This document shows, piece after piece, positions 32,958-40,528 of a DNA stretch of 64,000 bases; within the stretch, counting starts at the first letter, position 1; the number at the start of each line of letters is the position of its first letter. The DNA is from Diphasiastrum complanatum (taxonomy: Eukaryota > Streptophyta > Lycopodiopsida > Lycopodiales > Lycopodiaceae), in assembly GCA_029204225.1 (NCBI GenBank), contig CM055110.1:48921201-48985200 (forward strand), read 5' to 3'. The position numbers were made by a program, and so were the translations under genes. Below the pieces are notes generated by a model. It was not told the DNA's origin, ran no database searches, and was given only the letters and a program-made list of their open reading frames with translations.

Positions 32958-33866
32958 ATGGCACCTAAGAAAAAGGAGGGTGTTCTTACACCCCCCTCCC
33001 TGTTGGACACCCCCCCATCACCGGTAGTGATGGAGGAGCCGTCTTCGGTGACAGAAACTATCAACATGGCTGCCATTGACTACACTCCTTCCAAACCTAC
33101 CGAAAGTCTTTTTGCTTATGATCTTAGTTTTATCCGGCAAGAAATTCTTGGACTTAAGAAACAACTACACCTCTTTGAAGCTGAAAATAGCAAGTTAGCT
33201 AAGGATCTTTTTGGTGTCACGGAACGTGTGGAGCAACTTGAGCAAGAAAATATATATCTTAAGCAACGAATTGCAGAAAAAAGTGCCTTGGAGGAGACTT
33301 CCAACAAGATCAATAGCTTGGAGAAACAAGTCGAGGAGACGAAAACGTGGGCAGCACTCTTCAAACCGGATGATATGGGCAGCAAACTCTCATCACTCGC
33401 AAAACAGGTTGAAGAAACGACATCGATCCTTAAGCAAGGTAATCACTCTCAGATTTCATCTTTTCCGAAGGAAAACGATTTGGAGACAGTTTTGGGTGAA
33501 CAAGCCAGAAGGGCCAAAAAAGCCTTTAACATTAGAGTAAGAGGCATTGCCAATGGTGGAAAACCGTTGGAAGAAGCTACGGATTTGCTCATTTCCAAGT
33601 TATCTCATGTGGCTGACGGTTTTGATACTGCTTGGCGCAGTAAATTTGATGACAATGTTTTGTTTATCAAGTTCCGCTCGCTTTCACAACGCAATGCTGC
33701 CCTTCGGCTTAGGGCAAAGCTTAAAGGTACTTTCATTTATATGGATGATGACTTAACAAATACTCAATGGTTGGCAAGAAAAAAGATTATCCTTGAAGCG
33801 AAAGAGAAAGGGCAAAGGGTTGTTTTTATTGACGGGAAACCGAGATTTTTCGACCTTCCACAATAG
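32958..33866 (+). CDS. LINE-C ORF1 protein (coiled coil plus RRM-like domain)
   Basis: 302 residues from the ATG at 32958 (MAPKKKEGVLTPPSLLDTPP). A same-frame ATG at 32682 lies upstream of the CT microsatellite and outside the element, so it is not used here. Residues about 60-150 form a leucine/glutamate-rich coiled coil (LGLKKQLHLFEAENSKLAKD). Residues about 190-300 form the RRM-like plus C-terminal domain (KKAFNIRVRGIANGGKPLEE ... TAWRSKFDDNVLFIKFRSLS ... LKGTFIYMDDDLTNTQWLAR). This is the layout of L1-type ORF1, which trimerises and coats element RNA in the cytoplasm. It ends in a TAG in the same frame as ORF2. Sibling copies with related domains are LINE-A1, D, E and G. Confidence 0.9.
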   Translation: MAPKKKEGVLTPPSLLDTPPSPVVMEEPSSVTETINMAAIDYTPSKPTESLFAYDLSFIRQEILGLKKQLHLFEAENSKLAKDLFGVTERVEQLEQENIYLKQRIAEKSALEETSNKINSLEKQVEETKTWAALFKPDDMGSKLSSLAKQVEETTSILKQGNHSQISSFPKENDLETVLGEQARRAKKAFNIRVRGIANGGKPLEEATDLLISKLSHVADGFDTAWRSKFDDNVLFIKFRSLSQRNAALRLRAKLKGTFIYMDDDLTNTQWLARKKIILEAKEKGQRVVFIDGKPRFFDLPQ

Positions 33867-33890
33867 GAACTAGGGGCCCCCGGATATAGA
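33861..33890 (+). promoter_or_regulatory. In-frame UAG between ORF1 and ORF2, candidate readthrough signal
   Basis: The junction reads CAA UAG GAA CUA GGG GCC. The frame stays open after the UAG straight into ORF2. The bases after the stop (GAA, NUN, GGG, GYC, CYY) recur at the same junction in LINE-D (59066) and LINE-G (22008). The first in-frame AUG of ORF2 is not until 34155, beyond two endonuclease motifs. Confidence 0.55.
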
Positions 33891-36800
33891 AGCTACCCGA
33901 GATCCCCTACCAATTTGAGACTTGGCTTCTGGAATTGTAATGGTTTTTTATCTTCGTCATCAGCCGGAGACTTTGCTGATTTTATTAGAAAATGCGACAT
34001 TTTGTTGTTGGCTGAAACTCATGAGTCCTTATATCATCCTCTTCCAAATATACAGGAGTACTCTTGGCATTCTGCTTTTCGTCCATTTGTTAGGGGAAAA
34101 ACTTGTCGAGGATCTGGAGGAGTAGCTTGTTTATACAGAGACACCACAGTTCAGATGGTTAAACAAGATCCATACGCTCGCTATATTTGGTTACACATTA
34201 TTGGCTCACTATTGGGATTACCTCAGGACATCTATATAGCTGTATGCTATTTTGCTCCACAGACCTCAGTGTTTGCTGAGTTTGGCGGGGACCCTTTTCA
34301 GGCTCTCTCAGATGATATTGCTATCTTTTCTCAGCAGGGTTCCATTTTACTAGCAGGTGATTTCAACGCCCGCACAAGCTCTAGACAAACCGAATTTCAT
34401 GCAGCTACGGATCTTCTCAGGCTTTACCCTTTGGATATGGGGCTAGACCGGGTATCACAGGATGCAGACACTCCAGCTACATCTTTCGGGGAGCAGTTGA
34501 TCACTCTAGCAGAGACACACGCTCTTGCCATTTTGAATGGCCTCACACAGTGGCCTTCCTCATCGGCATATACATGCTATCCTCATGGTGGAGGACATAG
34601 TGTGGTCGACTACTTCATTGGATCACCTGCTTTGATCTCTCACATTTCTGATTTCTCCATCACACCCCCTACCATTTCCGATCACTCGCTCTTACACATG
34701 TCACTTGGTCACATAACCTCTTCTTTGCAAATTTCTTGCTCTCTTCCCACTCATAAACGTATTCCTTTCACCCAATCTGGATTCACTAATTACACCACAA
34801 TCTTATCCCAACTACTCGCTAACTTCCCGTTCATGGCACCAATTGACCAGCAAGCCACTTTTCTCTCTACATCCCTCTTAGCTGCTGCTTCCTCATCCTT
34901 CCCCACCAAAACGACATCATCTCACAGAAGTGTTCACAACAGATGGTATGATGCAGAATGCCGCTCTCTTCACAATCATGTGACATATGCCAGGTCACAC
35001 TCCCCTGCCACACTCAAACAATGCCAGAAAGAATATCATAGAACCACCAGAACAAAGAAGATCAAGTACCTACAATCACTCTGCCAAAAAATGATCAACT
35101 CTTTAGATTCACCCTCCTCCTCTTTTTTCTGGAAACATTTTACCAGACACTCTTCAACATTGGCCCCCATAGCCATCGAATCCTGGATCGAGTATGCCAC
35201 GGAGTTATATACCACGGACTCTCCTCCTACCTCACTCTCACCGAGACCTGACCACTGCTCACTTTTCACCCCTGACATGGTTGAAAACGCCATTAAACAT
35301 GCCAAACTAAATAAAGCCACTGACTATGACTCCTTAAGTGTAGACTTCCTAAAGCCCGTAGCACATCTCATCTCCCCTTACATTGCTCATGTTTTTAACA
35401 CAGCTGTTACTTCTGGTTTTCCTACGGCTTGGTGTACTAATATCCTTCACCCCATCCTCAAGGCAGGTGATCCCATGAATGTAGGAAACTACCGCACCAT
35501 TATGATTGGTCACACTCTAGCTAAGATATATGGCTCTATACTACAGACAGTCACTGGATCTTTTGCTGAAACTGAGGGTTTACACGCTATGGGTCAAGCT
35601 GGTTTCAGACCGGGATATTCTACTTCAGACCAGATCTTCATTTTGAGATGCATTATTGAGGAGGCTCGACATCGGAAACAGAGAATTTACTGTTGCTTTG
35701 TGGATTTTCGCAAAGCTTTTGACTCTGTTCCACGACATCTTCTTTTCCAGAGACTGTCTTCACTTGGCTTTTCAGAGGATACTATTGCTGCGATCATTAC
35801 TTTATATGAGCGAGTCTTGGCACGTTTCAGAGATGGTAGTGGCTGGTCCTCACAGATACATTCTACCATTGGGGTGAAGCAGGGTTGCCCCTTATCACCC
35901 ACTCTTTTTGCACTATATATAGATGACCTCGAGCGGATTATTCGCGAGGAAGGTGGAGAGGGCTGTCCCCTAGCAGACATTATTATCCCCATTCTCTTGT
36001 ACGCTGATGATGTGGTTCTCCTCTCATCCTCTGCAGCTGGTTTACAGAGTCACCTTTCTGCTTTACATCACTTTTGCCAGCGTTGGGGATTGACGGTTAA
36101 CCTTAAGAAGACTAAGATTATGGTGTTTAACACCAACAGACAGCATATGAGAGATGTGATTTTCTATTATGACGGGCTACCGATTGAGATCGTGACCTCC
36201 TACACCTATTTGGGAGTTCTTTTCTCTGGTCCGCTACTCACTTTTCGACCAGCAGCCACCGCCAGGCTCCGCAAGGGGCATACCGCTCTTGTGCATATGG
36301 AGAGATTTTGCTCTACTTATTATGTGCAGGATCCTGCTACCAGATGCCTACTATTTTCTGCTACTGTCTCCCCAGTTGTGCTATATTCGGCTGAGACTTG
36401 GTGCCCTGATTTATCACGCGATACATGGAGAGATCTTACTCGTATCCAGATTCTCATGCTCAGTAGGATAATTCGGGCTAAGCCCTCAGTACCACATGAT
36501 ATCATACTAGCCGAGTTTGCTTCTCCTCCATTAGTTGTTGGTGCTATGTTTCAGATCATCACCTTTCTTCACAGGGTATCAGATCTAGATACCTCCAGAT
36601 ACATTGTTGCTGCTCTCACTTCATCTTGTACCCTTGCAGATCAGGGAGCCAAGCACTCTTGGTATCGCAGTGTCTCAGCCCTTCTTCAGACTTGGGGTTT
36701 ATCCGCACTTGATCTTCCGAATGGAACCCATGCTTATATCAGACAGCAGATTTACCGGAGCTACATACGCACTATATGGTCACATCCTGATCCAGATAGG

Positions 36801-37418
36801 GTCAAGCTACATTATTATGGCACACATCTTTTACGGCTGGACGTTTCGGGCTTGCCTATTCTTCCAGTTTATCTTACACAAACGCTATCTTTTGGTCTGA
36901 GATATCGTATAGGACAGCTTCGAGTCTCTTCTCATCAGCTTGCTATCGAGACAGGTAGATACACAGACACTCCCAGATTGCAGCGGATATGTCAGCTTTG
37001 TTCTCTTCAGGAGGTGGAAGATGAGTTTCATTTCATCTTTCGCTGCCCAGTATACTATGAGATTAGAGGACGATACCATTGTTTATACCGAAATATTCCC
37101 CTCACGTTGAGCTCCTTCCTCGAGTATTCAGATGCTAGATGTGTGGGTCTTCTTTTGAGAGAGATGTATATTTTACGAGCTTCACTTCTACCTACGCTCT
37201 CAGATATGGATTCCAGTCAGGCTCACATTACTCAGTTCTTCCAGAAGCGAGACAGAGTGGATATTTCGGTTGCGGATTTTGACGTCCCCGTCCGAAGATC
37301 GAAGACACAGAGAGTTTCGGCTCGATCCAGTGCTACTAGATCTTCATACGCCTCCCACCAGCATACATCACGACCCACTACTACCATCACTCATTACTTT
37401 CAGCTTGCTCGTAGCTAG
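33867..37418 (+). CDS. LINE-C ORF2 protein (endonuclease, reverse transcriptase, zinc motif)
   Basis: The frame is open from the codon after the ORF1 UAG to a TAG at 37416. Counting from the TTG at 33915, residues 1-260 are an apurinic-type endonuclease: FWNCNG (5-10), ETHE (34-37), GDFNAR (148-153), SVVDYFIGSP (229-238) and SDHS (255-258). Reverse transcriptase follows with YRTIMIGHTLAKIYG, CFVDFRKAFDSVPR (about 593-606), GVKQGCPLSPTLFALYIDDL and YADDVVLLS (696-704). The C-terminus carries CQLC-X9-HFIFRC (about 1026), the zinc motif common in LINEs. The protein nicks target DNA and copies the element RNA onto the nick (target-primed reverse transcription). All catalytic motifs look intact. 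No AUG precedes residue 81, so translation must come by readthrough from ORF1, reinitiation or a non-AUG start. Confidence 0.93.
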   Translation, partial: ELGAPGYRSYPRSPTNLRLGFWNCNGFLSSSSAGDFADFIRKCDILLLAETHESLYHPLPNIQEYSWHSAFRPFVRGKTCRGSGGVACLYRDTTVQMVKQDPYARYIWLHIIGSLLGLPQDIYIAVCYFAPQTSVFAEFGGDPFQALSDDIAIFSQQGSILLAGDFNARTSSRQTEFHAATDLLRLYPLDMGLDRVSQDADTPATSFGEQLITLAETHALAILNGLTQWPSSSAYTCYPHGGGHSVVDYFIGSPALISHISDFSITPPTISDHSLLHMSLGHITSSLQISCSLPTHKRIPFTQSGFTNYTTILSQLLANFPFMAPIDQQATFLSTSLLAAASSSFPTKTTSSHRSVHNRWYDAECRSLHNHVTYARSHSPATLKQCQKEYHRTTRTKKIKYLQSLCQKMINSLDSPSSSFFWKHFTRHSSTLAPIAIESWIEYATELYTTDSPPTSLSPRPDHCSLFTPDMVENAIKHAKLNKATDYDSLSVDFLKPVAHLISPYIAHVFNTAVTSGFPTAWCTNILHPILKAGDPMNVGNYRTIMIGHTLAKIYGSILQTVTGSFAETEGLHAMGQAGFRPGYSTSDQIFILRCIIEEARHRKQRIYCCFVDFRKAFDSVPRHLLFQRLSSLGFSEDTIAAIITLYERVLARFRDGSGWSSQIHSTIGVKQGCPLSPTLFALYIDDLERIIREEGGEGCPLADIIIPILLYADDVVLLSSSAAGLQSHLSALHHFCQRWGLTVNLKKTKIMVFNTNRQHMRDVIFYYDGLPIEIVTSYTYLGVLFSGPLLTFRPAATARLRKGHTALVHMERFCSTYYVQDPATRCLLFSATVSPVVLYSAETWCPDLSRDTWRDLTRIQILMLSRIIRAKPSVPHDIILAEFASPPLVVGAMFQIITFLHRVSDLDTSRYIVAALTSSCTLADQGAKHSWYRSVSALLQTWGLSALDLPNGTHAYIRQQIYRSYIRTIWSHPDPDRVKLHYYGTHLLRLDVSGLPILPVYLTQTLSFGLRYRIGQLRVSSHQLAIETGRYTDTPRLQRICQLCSLQEVEDEFHFIFRCPVYYEIRGRYHCLYRNIPLTLSSFLEYSDARCVGLLLREMYILRASLLPTLSDMDSSQAHITQFFQKRDRVDISVADFDVPVRRSKTQRVSARSSATRSSYASHQHTSRPTTTITHYFQLARS

Positions 37419-37656
37419 TTTCCTCCGCGGAGCAGGTGGTTAAGCTCTTGCTTTGTACCCTCACCAGCTGGTGGTCAAGCTTGGATACTTTTTCTCTTAG
37501 AGACAGAGAGATCGATATTTTAGTTTTAGTTTTACTGTCTTTTCATTGGTAAATAAGTCCTTATGCGGACAATGCTTCTCACATTTTGTACTCTCTTTTG
37601 TCTTATGTGCCCCTGGGCACCAAAAGACGTTAATAATAATAATTCTAATTCTAATT
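37419..37656 (+). other. LINE-C 3' untranslated region with terminal hairpin
   Basis: Contains CACCAGCTGGTGGTC (37461-37475), itself a small palindrome. It ends with the hairpin GTGCCC-CT-GGGCAC at 37607-37620, then AAAAGACGTTAATAATAATA and TTCTAATTCTAATT before the CT tract. Sibling LINEs keep a hairpin and GAC(A/G)TTAATAA at this place with different stem bases, so it is a likely 3' recognition structure for the reverse transcriptase. Confidence 0.65.
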
Positions 37657-37669
37657 CTCTCTCTCTCTA
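37657..37669. repeat. (CT)n tail of LINE-C
   Basis: CTCTCTCTCTCTA directly after the AATTCTAATT repeats. Confidence 0.85.
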
Positions 37670-37833
37670 TGCTCTCCCACACTCTCCCTCTTCCGCCCTC
37701 TGCCTGCTCTCGAGTTCTGCGGACTGTCCGTAGGGCCCGCGGGGTTTTGCTTTTTTTTTTTTTTAAAAAAACGCGTCCGGGGCCCGGACGCTGGATGCGT
37801 CCAACCTTTAAAAAAAAAAAATTAAAAAAAAAA

Positions 37834-37915
37834 GGACGCGTCCGACCCAGCGTCCGGGGGTCGGACGCGTCCGGGTCCGGGCATCGGACGCGGCCATTTT
37901 GGCCCGGACCCTCAT
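37834..37915 (-). repeat. Right terminal inverted repeat of element X
   Basis: The complement of the left end: GGACGCGTCC palindromes followed by GGCCCGGACCCTCAT. Confidence 0.75.
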
Positions 37916-38609
37916 GTCTGATACATATATATGTATCATAGGTCCCGCGATACTGCGTACCGCGGATCCCGGTACCGCGTGACCATACTGGTACCACGGT
38001 ACCACAATATAATAATATAATTGATATTTAATAACTTTTTTAATTTTTTTTAACCTAAATCTACCCGCCCCCCTCATATCTTCTCTCTGAAATTTTTTTG
38101 CGCCCTCGCTGCCCTGCCTTTGCTGCTGTTTTTGCCTGCCTGCCTTCGCTGCCTTGCGTCGCCCTTTGCCTACACAAGCCCTACCTTGCATCTGATTTGC
38201 TTCGCCCTGCCTTCGCCCATTTTCAGCGCCTCTCCAACATTGAACCCTGTTGTGGTGATATCTCAAGCTTTGGTTGTATGTGCTTCATACAAAAGTAGGA
38301 TCTTATGGAAAGCTGCTGTTTCTCATGTTTATTTTGAGGAGGAGACTCACATTTTGCAGCCCAAGGTGATCATTCAACAACCTACCAAAGACAAAGCTTG
38401 GATTTTGAAGACAACCTTTATGGAGCTCTCACTACATTTGACAATTTGGAGCTCAAATTATGTTCTTATTGTCATGAGTGATCATACTCACTACATACAT
38501 CAAGAGCCTGTAAATTATGTTGTTTTTATGCATGTAATTATTATTGATCCAGGATAGTCTCATCATTCTTCGCTTCATCTGCATTTTTTCCATACTTTTC
38601 TCCATCACA

Positions 38610-39155
38610 ATGGTGCACTCCGACAGCCAGTTCCTCCGACAGCCCCTCCACAGCCAGTTCCTCCACCAACAACAACCCCACGGGCACCACACACTCCACA
38701 GGCTCATCCTCCTCTCTCAGCTGCACAGGGATACCCCTCTCTAGCTTCCCTATCCCAATCGGCCTCAGCTTGGGCCCAGCCTAGCTAGCCAAGTGATTTG
38801 CATAGGGGTGATGAGGCATTGACAGCTCCCCTCGTCCACAAGAGACCAAGAAGGCCCAAGGATGCACCGAACAAGGAAGGCAGAGCACAGAAACAGCCAG
38901 GGAAGAGAGGACGACCTTGCAGGGCTCCAGGTACAGCTAGAGGTGCACTATCACAGCCAGCTGGAGCAGGTCTAGTTGGTTTGGCTTGCTTGGGGGCTGA
39001 TGCGGAGGCAGATTGGGAGGATGTGGATGACGAGTCCTTCTCCTCGGATACACAGCCCATGCCAGTTCCAGACATGCATAGATATCGGCTGCGAGAGTCA
39101 GCTCGAGGCCCTGAGTTGTCTTCATAGCATTCGTCTGAGTCAGAGCCAGAGCATT
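38610..39155 (+). pseudogene. hAT-Y copy A transposase remnant (tail only)
   Basis: Start codon region plus proline-rich and AT-hook-like tail. Blocks such as APLVHKRPRRPKDAPNKEGR, LVGLACLGADAEADWEDVDD and DTQPMPVPDMHRYRLRESAR align with copy B, with frameshifts. TAG replaces a codon near the end (ELSS*). No DDE core. Confidence 0.8.
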
Positions 39156-39750
39156 GATTGTGGCTCTTCTCTGTTATTTTATTTTTAGCAGTTTGATATC
39201 ATGTTCCATCTTTGGCGGCCAGATGGTCGAACATTGTATTCAGATCATTTTATACATTATATCCAGTGTTGGACGTACTGCACATTGTGTATGTGTCGAT
39301 TTGTAAATGTGATGCTCTGTTTTCAATTTTATCTCAAATTGTATGTGCGTGTGTGAATCGTATTTTCAATTAATTTCAACTGCAGAGATTGATAGCTTCA
39401 CAGAAATGAACCTACAAGCTGATCATTGATGTCACAACAAATTGATGACACATGCACTCCAAATGATCATCAAAAGAGCAATCGCTCCAATAGCATTTCA
39501 TAAACATATACATTACATTGCATTTTAAAAAATACAGAGATTGCATTTCACAGCACTAGGCGCGCGTTGCACAAAAAAACACACTATATTGATTCAAGAG
39601 ATGTATCAAAATAACATTACGTATCCCGCCATATACGGCTGGGTCTGTTCTTTATACTACTGTCTAACTATATGCTGCCTCATTTACTGTCAAAAATTAC
39701 ATAACAATCGTTCGCCACATACGGCTGGACCTTATCTATTCTAAGCATTC

Positions 39751-40077
39751 CTACGAATCCTCCATTGACTCCTCGCCCTAGTCAGGTGCATTGTTCTGTC
39801 GCTCTCGCTCTGCCTCCTGGTTAGCCCGACGGATGGCCGCCCTTTCCCTGACCATGATGAGCTATCGTCGTGTGAAGTTCATTCCAATCTGCTCATCCAA
39901 ATGCACCTCGACAGCGGGGGCGGGGGGCTCCGGCTCCGGGTTTCTCTGCCGAGCCTGTCGCAGCATCTCTGCAATGTCTGCCTCTTGCTTCTGATGCCTT
40001 TCGTTGTGCCTTCGGACATCTTCTTCGAGCCTCCTCCTTGCTTCGCCCTCGGGCTTCGGTGGTATGCGCTCCGCCAT
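39751..40077 (-). pseudogene. hAT-Y convergent second gene, copy A
   Basis: The ATG at 40077 gives MAERIPPKPEGEARRRLEED and continues RQRNPEPEPPAP and DEQIGMNFTRR. A TAG at 39862 follows, then the homology resumes (LIMVRERAA, RQNNAPD, another stop, GEESMED). Clearly orthologous to the intact copy at 45372-45737. Confidence 0.8.
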
Positions 40078-40473
40078 CTCGATCGGCTCTCTCTCACAGC
40101 ACCCTGGCTCTCAAACAGGCTCAAACAGGTGCTCACTGGCTCTCACAGGTGCTCACTGGCTCTCACTGGCTCTCTCACATCCTCTAAAAATGCCTCTCAC
40201 AATGGCATAGTGAGTGCCTATTTATCCCCACAGCCTGGTTGCCCATGTCCAGTTGTTGATGATCCCTCCATGTGTCGTTGTACCTGCCCCCATGTGTTGC
40301 TCCCCCACGTGCTGCTCTCCCATTGGCACCATGGTCTGCTCCCCCACACTGCCCATGTGTTGTTGTACCTGTCCCCTGCCCCCTGTACTATCCCCTCCTT
40401 TTTTGCACCCTAAACCCTTCTTTTTTGCATTTTTTGGGCCTATCTTAATATAAAAAACACATTTTTTAATTAT

Positions 40474-40526
<53 letters not shown>
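40474..40526. repeat. (TA)n microsatellite between hAT-Y copies
   Basis: About 50 bp of pure AT/TA, ending in TCATAGGTCCCGCGG, the start of copy B. Confidence 0.95.

Positions 40527-40528
<2 letters not shown>

Larger units (their letters stand above)
32913..37656 (+). mobile_element. LINE-C, apparently intact non-LTR retrotransposon
   Basis: About 4.74 kb with (CT)n directly at both ends (32825-32912 and 37657-37669). It has a 45-bp leader, ORF1, an in-frame UAG, a complete ORF2 and a roughly 240-bp 3' region ending in a hairpin, GACGTTAATAATAATAATTC and the CT run. This is the only long LINE here without a disabling mutation in either ORF. It is nested in element X next to hAT-2. Confidence 0.88.
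28748..37915. mobile_element. Element X: hAT transposon with 82-bp TIRs and a nested LINE
   Basis: The left end (28748-28829) and right end (37834-37915) are inverted copies, 70 of 82 positions identical by hand count, both starting ATGAGGGTCCGGGCC. Each is full of GGACGCGTCC palindromes, which continue inwards (28895-29060 and 37742-37800). Between them lie the minus-strand transposase pseudogene hAT-2 and the plus-strand LINE-C (32913-37656). Without LINE-C the element would be about 4.4 kb, a normal hAT size. The TA-rich flanks give no clean 8-bp target duplication. Confidence 0.7.
37922..40473 (+). mobile_element. hAT-Y copy A, internally deleted derivative
   Basis: It begins GTATCATAGGTCCCGCG with GGTACC palindromes (37930-38013), followed by the same CCC-rich 5' region as copy B (38060-38260). 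After an unrelated stretch at about 38275-38540 it has a start-like ATGGTGCACTCCGAC (38610-38624), which matches the copy B start, and then joins straight to the C-terminal tail of the transposase. The whole catalytic core is missing. The convergent second gene and the right end are kept. A (TA)n run (40474-40526) separates it from copy B. Confidence 0.75.

Noticed and set aside
32132-32968. 278-codon plus frame over the hAT-2 start region
   Set aside because: Antisense shadow of the hAT-2 linker (Gly-rich against Pro-rich) running into microsatellite.
35650-36030. Retron, DGR or group II intron reverse transcriptase
   Set aside because: The RT is linked to an apurinic-type endonuclease, ORF1 with coiled coil, and LINE tails; it is a non-LTR retrotransposon.
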